A stretch of DNA of 64,000 bases from R-RK-3 sp031399085 (lineage in GTDB: Bacteria; Pseudomonadota; Alphaproteobacteria; Rhizobiales; Rhodomicrobiaceae): positions 1-64,000 of the forward strand of contig JANNOQ010000061.1 in assembly GCA_031399085.1 (NCBI GenBank), written 5' to 3'. This document shows, one piece after another, positions 42,192 through 50,121 of the stretch. The notes beneath the pieces were generated by a model, which saw only the letters and a program-made list of their open reading frames with translations, searched no databases and had not been told where the DNA came from. The translations under genes and the position numbers were made by a program. How positions within the stretch are numbered: position 1 is the first letter of the stretch; every line of letters starts with the position of its first letter.

Positions 42192-43652
42192 CTAATCGCA
42201 GAAGCAAAACGGTTTCCATGCAGCGCCCATCGTCCCGCATTTGAGGCAATCTTGCTTATTCGTTTTAGGCTTCACCTCTTGCTCCTTGGCTGGCGATTCA
42301 GGCTTCGCCTGCCGGGGCGTTGAGGTTTTGGCGGTTTGCCGGTCATTCGCACCAACTGGAGCTTTCTTGGGCTGGACGGCGGGCAGCGCTTCACGCTCAG
42401 GTTTGCAGACCAGCTTGTCGTCCGGCGTCATCATTCCAAGATTTGCCGGCGTGGCCGTCAGCGTCGAGAAAGGCTTGCCCGAAGCGCGGCCGTATTTTTC
42501 CATCGCCGACTGCGAGGACTCGCTCCAAACACCGTCGATCGGCCCGGCGTAGCAGCCCGCCTTTTTGAGCGCCGTCTGAAATTTTTTGATCAAATCGCCT
42601 TCAGCCTCGGGGAGGACAATTGCCGGTGGTTTCGCTACGCTGAGAGCGGCTGATTTTCGTTTAAGCTCTTCTATCTTGATGCGGGCAAGACTGAGAAACC
42701 ATCCGTCCGGAAAACGTTCTAAATAGGCATTTAAGCTGTCGATGTTGTTGCTTTCCTTAACGCTATTCCAGAACTCCAGCTCAAAACTTTGATCGAAGCT
42801 TGTTGCACGTCCGGGCGTTTGTGTGGCCGGCTCGATGGCCGCCACCGGAGCCGGCTGCTTTGGGGCTGGCGGTTCAGGGGCAATGAAATAGAACCTGCTT
42901 GACAGCGACGAATGATCCCATGGGATTTGCCTGCCCTCGGTTGCCGCCATGACGTCATTGCGCACTTGGATCAAAATGCTCGAAATGTCCTCGCCTTTTT
43001 GCGGTAAAAATTTCAAAAGCGCCTGAGTGAAAGGGGAATGTTTGCCCGACCCGTCCGCCGCGACGCTGCCTGGGCTGGTCGCATAGGCGATCAAGGTGCC
43101 CGCGCCCGATTCCGATGGGGCCAACCCTCGCCCGATGGTGATCGAGCGGGTGGAAACCGCCCTGGCCAAATTGCGGGACAGCGGATTATCGCGGCAAGCG
43201 TCAAATATAAGAATATTGGCCGACGAAATTCTCTCCATGCTCGCTTGGATAAGGTCCAAACGGACCATTTCAAATTCCAGAGAGGCGGCGCTAGCCAGCT
43301 CGGCGTCGATCGGCACCAGATAATTCCTGCCTTCCACCTGAAGGGCATGACCTGCGTAAAAGAATAGCCCTGCCTTTGGGTTCTTTTGTAAGGCTACCGC
43401 AAATGTTCTAATGAGCTCATCCGTCTGAGCCTTCGTTAAATCCATCCCCTGGATCACTTCGAAGCCAAGACGCCGTAGAGCTTCCGCCATTTCCAAAGCA
43501 TCGTTTTTTGGATTTCGTAACACTGTAGTATGCCGGTACTGGGAATTCCCAATGATGAGAGCGGTTTTCGCATCCGCAAGTGGGGTGAAAGCTAAAAGAT
43601 ATGAAAAAGCAATTATCAAATATATTGCAAGCAGGCGCCGTGAACGGATCAT
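42192..43652 (-). CDS. Secreted caspase-like protease (peptidase C14, orthocaspase type)
   Basis: 486 residues. A signal peptide (about 5-28, ending LADA) is followed by a p20-like caspase domain (about 30-255) with catalytic His102 in FYAGHALQ and Cys153 in DACRDNP. The sequence SPFTQALLKFL marks the domain end. A middle region (FELEFWNSVKESNNIDSLNAYLERFPDGWFLSLARIKIEEL) follows, then a peptidoglycan-binding-like segment (KFQTALKKAGCYAGPIDGVWSESSQSAMEKYGRASG). The tail is Lys/Pro-rich and ends with CLKCG...CFC, a possible metal or disulfide motif. Likely an Arg/Lys-specific periplasmic protease. ATG at 43652. Confidence 0.88.
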   Translation of the reverse strand: MIRSRRLLAIYLIIAFSYLLAFTPLADAKTALIIGNSQYRHTTVLRNPKNDALEMAEALRRLGFEVIQGMDLTKAQTDELIRTFAVALQKNPKAGLFFYAGHALQVEGRNYLVPIDAELASAASLEFEMVRLDLIQASMERISSANILIFDACRDNPLSRNLARAVSTRSITIGRGLAPSESGAGTLIAYATSPGSVAADGSGKHSPFTQALLKFLPQKGEDISSILIQVRNDVMAATEGRQIPWDHSSLSSRFYFIAPEPPAPKQPAPVAAIEPATQTPGRATSFDQSFELEFWNSVKESNNIDSLNAYLERFPDGWFLSLARIKIEELKRKSAALSVAKPPAIVLPEAEGDLIKKFQTALKKAGCYAGPIDGVWSESSQSAMEKYGRASGKPFSTLTATPANLGMMTPDDKLVCKPEREALPAVQPKKAPVGANDRQTAKTSTPRQAKPESPAKEQEVKPKTNKQDCLKCGTMGAAWKPFCFCD

Positions 43653-43772
43653 CCTTGGATTTCCCTGCGCAAAACAACCCGACTAAACGAATGCTGTTAG
43701 AAATTTATGTCATTGCCCGCCGAACGCCATACCCGCTTGAGGTTGGCATATTTTACGGAATTATGGCCGTGA

Positions 43773-44486
43773 TTAGATTATTATTCGAGCGCTTTTATCG
43801 GGCGGCGAGACGGTATCAATTAGGCAAGTGTAAGTTTGCACCACTTCTTGCGGCGCTCCGTCCGCTGCAACCACGCCGTCATGGATCAGGATCGCGCGGT
43901 CGTAATGGGCGATCAGATCGAAATCATGCGTTATTGTGATTACGGTCTGCTCCAATTCGTCCATGAGCCGCGAAAGCCGGCGGCGCGTCGCCAGATCGAG
44001 CGAGGTCATCGGCTCGTCAAAAACGATGTAGCGTGGTTCCATGATGAGAACTGAGAGCAGTGTCAGCAGCTTCTGCTCACCGCCGCTGAGAAGATGCGCC
44101 GCCGAAGACCGCCGGTCGGCCAGCCCATGCGCCAACAGCATCGTGTCGACACGGGCGGCGATCTCGGCCTTGGGCAGATTCATGTTGTGTAATCCGAAGG
44201 CTAGATCTTCCTCCACGGTCGGCATGACAATCTGATGTTCGGGATTCTGGAATACATAGCCGACAAGCTGGCGCACCTTGGTCCCGTCCTTGCGGGCTGA
44301 AACGCCGTCGACGAAAATTTCGCCCTTTTTCGGCGCGACCAGGCCATTCAACATGCGCGCCAGAGTGGTCTTGCCGGACCCATTGCCGCCGATGATCGCG
44401 ATACGGCGCTCGGTGAGGACAAGGGATATGTCGCGGAGGACGGCACGCTTATCGAAATGGTGGCTGACGCGGAGAATTTCGATCAC
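43773..44486 (-). CDS. ECF-transporter A-component ATPase (CbiO/BioM type)
   Basis: 237 residues, one NBD: Walker A GGNGSGKT, Q-loop VGYVFQNPEHQIVMPTVEEDLAFGL (the Q-helix typical of ECF ATPases), signature LSGGEQKLL and Walker B YIVFDEPMTSLD. GTG start. In alphaproteobacteria such a gene is usually bioM beside bioN and bioY; neither partner is adjacent here, so the substrate is unknown. Confidence 0.85.
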   Translation of the reverse strand: MIEILRVSHHFDKRAVLRDISLVLTERRIAIIGGNGSGKTTLARMLNGLVAPKKGEIFVDGVSARKDGTKVRQLVGYVFQNPEHQIVMPTVEEDLAFGLHNMNLPKAEIAARVDTMLLAHGLADRRSSAAHLLSGGEQKLLTLLSVLIMEPRYIVFDEPMTSLDLATRRRLSRLMDELEQTVITITHDFDLIAHYDRAILIHDGVVAADGAPQEVVQTYTCLIDTVSPPDKSARIII

Positions 44487-44594
44487 CGTGCGTCCGTACC
44501 GAGTGTGGCTAAGGTCATGACTTACCTCTCCCGATCAGATGCGCATGCAATCTGGGTGAGGTTCCCGGTTTCACCGTCCCAAGCGGGGTCTGAA

Positions 44595-45281
44595 TTACTT
44601 GTCGCTAACCTTGCTCTTGCCGGGCGCGGGGAGCCGGTAAGACGGGTCCAGCCTCCTGTCCAAATAGCCGTTCACCGAACCCATCAGCTCGTCGACCCGG
44701 TCCTCGAAGAAATGATTGGCGCCGGGGATGGTGTCGTGGCTGATGACAATGCCCTTCTGCGTTTTCAGCTTGTCCACCAGCGTTTTGACCGCTTCAGGCG
44801 CGACAACCCGGTCGTCAGCGCCGTTCACCATCAGGCCAGATGAGGGACAAGGCGCGAGGAAACTGAAATCGTAGAGATTGGCGGGCGGCGCGACGGCGAT
44901 GAATCCGTCGATCTCCGGGCGGCGCATCAAGAGCTGCATTCCGATCCAGGAGCCGAACGAAACGCCCGCGATCCAGCAAGAGCGCGCATCGGGGTTATAA
45001 ATCTGCAACCAATCGAGCGCGGTCGCGGCATCGGCAAGCTCGCCCGGACCGTTGTCGAACAGACCCTGACTGCGCCCCACCCCACGGAAATTAAACCGCA
45101 AGACCGAAAAGCCGCGTTGCGCGAAGGCGTAATAGAGCTGATAGACGATCTGGTTATTCATCGTCCCCCCGAATTGCGGATGGGGGTGCAGAATGACCGC
45201 GATCGGCGCGAAATTGGCCGGTTCATGATGGTAACGGGCTTCGATGCGGCCAGCCGGACCGTTGAGGATCACTTCAGGCAT
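44595..45281 (-). CDS. Alpha/beta hydrolase (serine hydrolase, dienelactone-hydrolase-like)
   Basis: 228 residues. It has ILHPHPQFGGTMNNQIVYQLYYAFAQRGFSVLRFNFRGVGRSQG, nucleophile Ser in GVSFGSWIG, Asp in NGADDRVV and His in PGANHFFED. Soluble, with no signal peptide. Genes of this kind are widely conserved in alphaproteobacteria; the substrate is unknown. Divergent from the suf operon. Confidence 0.88.
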   Translation of the reverse strand: MPEVILNGPAGRIEARYHHEPANFAPIAVILHPHPQFGGTMNNQIVYQLYYAFAQRGFSVLRFNFRGVGRSQGLFDNGPGELADAATALDWLQIYNPDARSCWIAGVSFGSWIGMQLLMRRPEIDGFIAVAPPANLYDFSFLAPCPSSGLMVNGADDRVVAPEAVKTLVDKLKTQKGIVISHDTIPGANHFFEDRVDELMGSVNGYLDRRLDPSYRLPAPGKSKVSDK

Positions 45282-45387
45282 ATGGATTGCTTTTCATAAA
45301 AATGGCGTCCCAAAAGGGGCGGTGATTCCGACGGCTCAGCGGGCATGAATGACGCAGGGGGAAGGTGGTTTTTTGCGGTGCAAAAAC

Positions 45388-45416
45388 TTGACTCCTGTTG
45401 TCAGGATTCCTATACA
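45388..45416 (+). promoter_or_regulatory. Sigma-70 promoter of the iscR-suf operon
   Basis: TTGACT (45388-45393) and TATACA (45411-45416) have an exact 17-bp spacer containing the small palindrome CCTGTTGTCAGG. This is the best sigma-70 match noticed in the window. It lies about 135 bases before iscR. Confidence 0.72.
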
Positions 45417-45428
45417 TCATAACACGAG

Positions 45429-45445
45429 TTTAGAATCGTTCGAAA
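45429..45445. promoter_or_regulatory. Irr-type iron-control element (ICE-like) at the suf promoter
   Basis: TTTAGAATCGTTCGAAA matches the inverted repeat TTTAGAA-N3-TTCTAAA with one mismatch. It starts 13 bases after the -10 box, i.e. at about +6, a position suited to repression by Irr when iron is low. Assignment rests on the recalled consensus. Confidence 0.6.
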
Positions 45446-45551
45446 GAGCCGTCCGCCTAGCCGCAGGCAGCGAGTGCCGTTTCATAGCACAAATGCCCGC
45501 AGCGCTCGCAAGAGCAATCGGCGGCAGGCCGGCCGGAAAGGGTGAATCATC

Positions 45552-46022
45552 ATGCAGCTTAGCACGAAAGGCCGTTACGCCGTCATGGCGATGGTGGATC
45601 TGGCTGAGCACGGCGCCCGTTCTCCCATTACGCTTGGCGCAATTGCCGAGCGGCAGCAAATCTCGATCGACTATCTGGAGCAGCTCTTCATGAAGCTGCG
45701 CCGCGCCGATCTCGTCAGCGCCACGCGCGGCCCTAAGGGTGGATATCGGCTCGCGCGGCAGCCGGCGCAAATTTCCATCGCGCACATTATGCAGGCCGCC
45801 GACGAGACGGTCCGGATGAACCGCTGCAGCGTCGAAGGCACCGATTGGTGCTTGGGATCGAGGCGCTGCGCCACGCATGATTTGTGGCAGGCGCTTGGCC
45901 TTCACATCAGCGAATTTCTCGGCAGTGTCACGTTGCAGCATGTATTGGACGGCACGATCGCCGCGCCTTCTATGCGAGCGGTGGCCAATATCGAAGCTCA
46001 GCGGAGCGTTGTGGCTGAGTAA
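45552..46022 (+). CDS. iscR: Rrf2-family Fe-S regulator IscR
   Basis: 156 residues. Winged HTH: MQLSTKGRYAVMAMVDLAEH...QQISIDYLEQLFMKLRRADLVSATRGPKGGYRLAR. The cluster ligands Cys92, Cys100 and Cys106, plus His109, are in place (E. coli IscR uses 92, 98, 104 and His107; spacing here is a little wider). It senses the cell's Fe-S state and likely autoregulates the operon. It is followed two bases later by the desulfurase gene. Confidence 0.94.
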   Translation: MQLSTKGRYAVMAMVDLAEHGARSPITLGAIAERQQISIDYLEQLFMKLRRADLVSATRGPKGGYRLARQPAQISIAHIMQAADETVRMNRCSVEGTDWCLGSRRCATHDLWQALGLHISEFLGSVTLQHVLDGTIAAPSMRAVANIEAQRSVVAE

Positions 46023-46023
46023 G

Positions 46024-47175
46024 ATGAACAGAGTGTATCTCGACCATAATGCGACATCGCCGCTGCGGCCCGAGGCGCGGGACGCGATGCTTGCGGCTTT
46101 GGCTCTGCCTGGCAACGCATCGTCCATCCACGGGGAGGGACGAGCCGCGCGCGCCGTTGTCGAAGATGCGCGCGAAAAAGTGGCAAGTCTCGTCGGGTGT
46201 GTGCCGCGCCAAATCGTCTTCACCAGCGGCGGCACGGAGGCCAATGCGATGGCGCTCTCACCCAGCTGGCCCGATGGCGGCGGACCGAAACGGCTTTTCC
46301 TGTCGGATGTCGAACACGCCTCGGTGATGCAGAGCGGCCGGTTTGCGGCGCATGAGGTCGAGCATCTGGCGGTGGATCGCGAAGGGATCGTCGATCTGAT
46401 CGCGGCGCGGCGGCGGTTCGAGTTGTTGCGCCAGGCTTCGCACGATGCGCGTTTCCTTGTGTCGCTTATGCTCGCCAATAACGAGACGGGCGTCGTGCAG
46501 CCGGTCACCGCAATGGCTGAACTAGTGCATGAGTTTGGTGGACTGCTGCATAGCGACGCCGTTCAGGCGATTGGCAAGCTGCCGATTGAAACGCTTTCCT
46601 TAGGGGCCGATCTCGTAACTGTATCGGCCCATAAGTTCGGCGGACCCAAGGGAGCGGGCGCGCTGATCGTTGCGCGCGATGGGTTGCCGGTCGCCGCGAT
46701 GTTGCGGGGCGGCGGTCAAGAGCGCGGCTATCGGGCTGGCACGGAAAATGTCGCCGCAATTGCAGGCTTTGGAGCCGCCGCGGAAGCGGCCTTACCGGAT
46801 TGGAACAAAGTCGGAGTACTTCGCGACCGGATCGAGGCAGAAGCAGTGCAAATTGCGCCGGAGTTGACGGTTTTCTCCCGCAACGCGCCGCGGCTACCCA
46901 ATACAAGCTGTTTTGCGGTTCCGGGAATGCAGTCCGAGACCGTCATCATCGGCCTCGATCTTGAAGGCGTGGCGGTCAGCTCGGGTGCGGCGTGCTCGTC
47001 GGGCAAGGTGGAGCGCAGCCATGTGCTGGACGCGATGGGCGTGACGCCGGAGCTTGGCGGGGCGGCGATCCGGGTCAGTCTTGGATCGAATACGGGCGAA
47101 GACGACATTGAGAGATTTATCGCGGCTTGGGCGCGCGTCTACGGCAGGTTTGCCGAGCGGCGGCGGGCGGCATGA
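46024..47175 (+). CDS. Group I (NifS/IscS-type) cysteine desulfurase
   Basis: 383 residues from the ATG at 46024. PLP-binding Lys204 lies in SAHKFGGPKGAG and the catalytic Cys324 in VSSGAACSSGKVERSHV, the longer flexible loop typical of group I enzymes. It takes sulfur from cysteine as a persulfide for cluster building. The operon also holds a group II enzyme (SufS at 51962), so two desulfurases are co-encoded. Confidence 0.93.
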   Translation: MNRVYLDHNATSPLRPEARDAMLAALALPGNASSIHGEGRAARAVVEDAREKVASLVGCVPRQIVFTSGGTEANAMALSPSWPDGGGPKRLFLSDVEHASVMQSGRFAAHEVEHLAVDREGIVDLIAARRRFELLRQASHDARFLVSLMLANNETGVVQPVTAMAELVHEFGGLLHSDAVQAIGKLPIETLSLGADLVTVSAHKFGGPKGAGALIVARDGLPVAAMLRGGGQERGYRAGTENVAAIAGFGAAAEAALPDWNKVGVLRDRIEAEAVQIAPELTVFSRNAPRLPNTSCFAVPGMQSETVIIGLDLEGVAVSSGAACSSGKVERSHVLDAMGVTPELGGAAIRVSLGSNTGEDDIERFIAAWARVYGRFAERRRAA

Positions 47176-47230
47176 GGTTGGCGGACGGCGATTGCCGTGT
47201 TGGCCGGTCACGAGGTGATAGTGAGGTAAG

Positions 47231-48700
47231 ATGACGATTGATTCCGAAACGATCGACCGCGTCAGCGAAATCGACGTCGATAAATACAAATACGGTTTCA
47301 CGACCGAGATCGAATCCGTCCGCGCGCCGAAAGGGCTGAACGAGGACACAGTGCGCTTCATCTCGGCGAAGAAGGGCGAGCCGGACTGGCTGCTCGAATG
47401 GCGTCTGGCGGCCTATCGGCGCTGGGTGACGCTGACCGAGCCGACCTGGGCGAAGGTTCACTATCCCAAGATCGACTTTCAGGATCTTTATTATTATTCC
47501 GCGCCGAAATCGACCGAAGGGCCGAAGAGCCTCGACGAGGTCGATCCCGAGTTGCTCCGCACCTATGCGCGTCTCGGCATTCCGCTGATGGAGCAGGAAT
47601 TGCTGGCTGGCGTAAAGCGCACGCGCGTCGCGGTCGATGCGGTGTTCGACAGCGTGTCGGTGGTGACGACATTCAAGAAGGAGCTAGGCAAGGCGGGTGT
47701 GATCTTCTGCTCGATTTCCGAGGCCGTGCGCGATTATCCCGAACTGGTGCGCAAATATCTCGGCTCCGTTGTGCCCATCACTGACAACTACTATGCGACC
47801 CTAAATTCGGCGGTTTATTCGGACGGCTCGTTCGTCTACATCCCGGAAGGCGTGCGCTGCCCGATGGAGCTGTCCACCTATTTCCGCATCAACGCGGAGC
47901 AGACTGGCCAGTTTGAGCGCACGCTGATTATCGCCGACAAAGGCTCCTATGTGAGCTATCTCGAAGGCTGCACCGCGCCGATGCGCGACGAGAATCAGCT
48001 GCACGCCGCCGTGGTCGAGCTGATCGCGCTGGACGATGCGGAGATCAAATATTCGACAGTGCAGAACTGGTATCCGGGCGACAAGGACGGAAAGGGCGGC
48101 ATCTACAATTTCGTGACGAAGCGCGGCGATTGCCGGGGCCGGAATTCGAAGATTTCCTGGACACAGGTCGAGACCGGCTCGGCGATCACTTGGAAATATC
48201 CCAGCTGCATTCTGCGCGGCGACGGCTCGCGCGGCGAGTTCTATTCAATCGCCATCTCGAACGGCTATCAGCAGGTCGATAGCGGCACGAAAATGATCCA
48301 TCTCGGCAAAAACACATCGAGCCGGATCATCTCGAAGGGCATCGCGGCGGGGCGGTCGGACAACACTTATCGCGGCCTCGTCTCGGCGCATCGCAAGGCG
48401 TCGGGAGCGCGTAATTTCACTCAGTGCGACAGTTTGCTCATTGGCGACAAATGCGGCGCGCATACGGTGCCATATATCGAAACGAAGAATGCATCGGCAC
48501 AGTTCGAGCACGAGGCAAGCACGTCAAAAATCTCGGACGATCAGCTGTTCTACGTAATGTCGCGCGGGCTTTCGCAGGAAGAAGCGGTAGCGCTGATCGT
48601 CAATGGCTTCGTGCGCGACGTGTTGCAGCAGCTCCCGATGGAGTTTTTGGCCGAGACGCAGAAGCTGATCGGCATCTCGCTGGATGGGTCGGTTGGCTAG
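47231..48700 (+). CDS. sufB: Fe-S cluster assembly scaffold SufB
   Basis: 489 residues. It has FTTEIESVRAPKGLNEDTVRFISAKKGEPDWLLEWRL at the N-terminus, the beta-helix core (KGSYVSYLEGCTAPMRDENQLHAAVVELIALDDAEIKYSTVQNWYPGD), and the C-terminal CDSLLIGDKCGAHTVPYIE...HEASTSKISDDQLFYVMSRGLSQEEA with the conserved Cys used in cluster assembly. It works as the SufBC2D complex. ATG at 47231, GAGG upstream. Confidence 0.97.
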   Translation: MTIDSETIDRVSEIDVDKYKYGFTTEIESVRAPKGLNEDTVRFISAKKGEPDWLLEWRLAAYRRWVTLTEPTWAKVHYPKIDFQDLYYYSAPKSTEGPKSLDEVDPELLRTYARLGIPLMEQELLAGVKRTRVAVDAVFDSVSVVTTFKKELGKAGVIFCSISEAVRDYPELVRKYLGSVVPITDNYYATLNSAVYSDGSFVYIPEGVRCPMELSTYFRINAEQTGQFERTLIIADKGSYVSYLEGCTAPMRDENQLHAAVVELIALDDAEIKYSTVQNWYPGDKDGKGGIYNFVTKRGDCRGRNSKISWTQVETGSAITWKYPSCILRGDGSRGEFYSIAISNGYQQVDSGTKMIHLGKNTSSRIISKGIAAGRSDNTYRGLVSAHRKASGARNFTQCDSLLIGDKCGAHTVPYIETKNASAQFEHEASTSKISDDQLFYVMSRGLSQEEAVALIVNGFVRDVLQQLPMEFLAETQKLIGISLDGSVG

Positions 48701-48739
48701 TGGCCCTCTCCCAACTGGGAGGGGACGATGTGACGAACG

Positions 48740-49018
48740 ATGGCGAACGATGAAAAATGGTTTACGCAGAACCGGCGCTTTGCAAGGCCGCTCGTCAAAA
48801 ACTGGAAGGGCGCAGCGGCGGGCGGGATCTTTGTGCTCACCTTTTTCGGACTGGCGGTCTTCTTCCTCAGCCTGGAGCCGTTCGCGCCGCTCGACTACTG
48901 GCTGCTCGGTCTATGGTGGCTATCGGTGCTCGCGCTGATGGCGGGTTTTAGCTGGTTCGCGCGGTCCAGGACCGAGCGGACATGGGAAGCGCGAAAACGT
49001 ATGGGTGAACGACGATGA
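48740..49018 (+). CDS. Small membrane protein of unknown function in the suf operon
   Basis: 92 residues. Two hydrophobic segments (GGIFVLTFFGLAVFFLSL and LDYWLLGLWWLSVLALMAGFSWF) lie between a basic N-terminus (NRRFARPLVKNWKG) and a basic C-terminus (RSRTERTWEARKRMGERR). No family recognised. Its stop overlaps the next gene's start as ATGA, and it lies between sufB and sufC. Confidence 0.65.
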   Translation: MANDEKWFTQNRRFARPLVKNWKGAAAGGIFVLTFFGLAVFFLSLEPFAPLDYWLLGLWWLSVLALMAGFSWFARSRTERTWEARKRMGERR

Positions 49019-49332
49019 TCGTCAGGGTTTGGCATGGATGGACGGCGCCGGATAAAGCCGATGCTTACGAAAATCTGCTCAAGAAGGAGATTTTCCCCGG
49101 TATCGCGGCCAAGGACATGCCTGGTTATCACGCCATCGAATTGCTGCGCCGGCCTGCCGAAAAGGAAGTGGAGTTCATCACCATGATGCGCTTCGACGAC
49201 CTGCAAGCAGTAAAGGATTTCGCCGGAGAGGATTATGAGCGGGCTTATGTGCCGGAAAAGGCGCGGGCGCTGCTGACAAGGTTTGACGAGCGCTCGCTGC
49301 ATTATCAAATTCGGGAAATGCTGGCCTATTGA
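49015..49332 (+). CDS. Antibiotic-biosynthesis-monooxygenase-like (dimeric alpha/beta barrel) protein
   Basis: 105 residues: MIVRVWHGWTAPDKADAYENLLKKEIFPGIAAKDMPGYHAIELLRRPAEKEVEFITMMRFDDLQAVKDFAGEDYERAYVPEKARALL. The W-x-G-T/A-P...F-P...GY pattern is that of ABM-fold proteins. Coupled to the small membrane protein and inserted between sufB and sufC. Its role is unknown; haem or radical chemistry is known in the fold, but no key residues point to it here. Confidence 0.72.
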   Translation: MIVRVWHGWTAPDKADAYENLLKKEIFPGIAAKDMPGYHAIELLRRPAEKEVEFITMMRFDDLQAVKDFAGEDYERAYVPEKARALLTRFDERSLHYQIREMLAY

Positions 49333-49371
49333 TGCGGCCGCAGAAGACAAGTTTGAGAATAGGAATCGTTG

Positions 49372-50121
49372 ATGCTTGAAATTAAAAACCTGCACGCGGA
49401 GATCAACGGGAAGCAAATTCTTCGCGGCCTCGACCTGACCGTGCCGAATGGCGAAGTTCACGTGATCATGGGGCCGAACGGTTCCGGCAAGTCGACGCTC
49501 GCCTATATTCTCGCGGGCAAGGACGATTATGCGGTGACGGAAGGCTCAGTGACCTGGGACGGCGAAAACTTGCTCGGCATGGAACCTGACGAACGCGCGC
49601 GGTCGGGCGTGTTTCTGGCCTTCCAATATCCGATCGAAATCCCCGGCGTCGCCTCGATGACTTTCCTTCGCACGGCGCTCAACGCGCACCGTAAGGCGCG
49701 CGGCGACGCGGAACTGTCGACGCCCGATTTTATCCGGCTGGTGCGCGACAAGGCGGACAAGCTCAGCATTTCGATGGATATGCTAAAGCGGCCGGTCAAT
49801 GTCGGCTTTTCGGGCGGCGAGAAGAAACGGCACGAAATCCTGCAAATGTCGCTGCTGGAGCCTTCGCTCTGCGTGCTGGACGAGACCGATAGCGGCCTCG
49901 ACATCGACGCGGTGCGCATCGTCTCCGACGGCGTGAACGCGCTGCGCTCGCCTGCCCGCGCCTTCCTGCTCATCACGCATTATCAGCGCCTGCTCGACTA
50001 CATCGTGCCGGACAAGGTGCATGTAATGTCGGCCGGACGCATCGTGCGCTCGGGCGGTAAAGACCTGGCGCTGGAGCTTGAGAAATCCGGCTATGCCGAA
50101 TATGACGCGACCGCCGCGTAA
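49372..50121 (+). CDS. sufC: Fe-S cluster assembly ATPase SufC
   Basis: 249 residues. Walker A GPNGSGKS, signature FSGGEKKR, Walker B LCVLDETDSGLDIDA (the SufC-specific DETDSGLD), and THYQRLLDYIVPDKVHVM. A non-transport ABC ATPase that drives SufB/SufD rearrangement. ATG at 49372 is preferred to the adjacent TTG. The stop overlaps the sufD start as TAATG. Confidence 0.97.
   Translation: MLEIKNLHAEINGKQILRGLDLTVPNGEVHVIMGPNGSGKSTLAYILAGKDDYAVTEGSVTWDGENLLGMEPDERARSGVFLAFQYPIEIPGVASMTFLRTALNAHRKARGDAELSTPDFIRLVRDKADKLSISMDMLKRPVNVGFSGGEKKRHEILQMSLLEPSLCVLDETDSGLDIDAVRIVSDGVNALRSPARAFLLITHYQRLLDYIVPDKVHVMSAGRIVRSGGKDLALELEKSGYAEYDATAA

Noticed and set aside
43773..44486. Biotin transporter gene bioM
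   Set aside because: Neither bioN nor bioY is adjacent, so the substrate-specific name is not supported.
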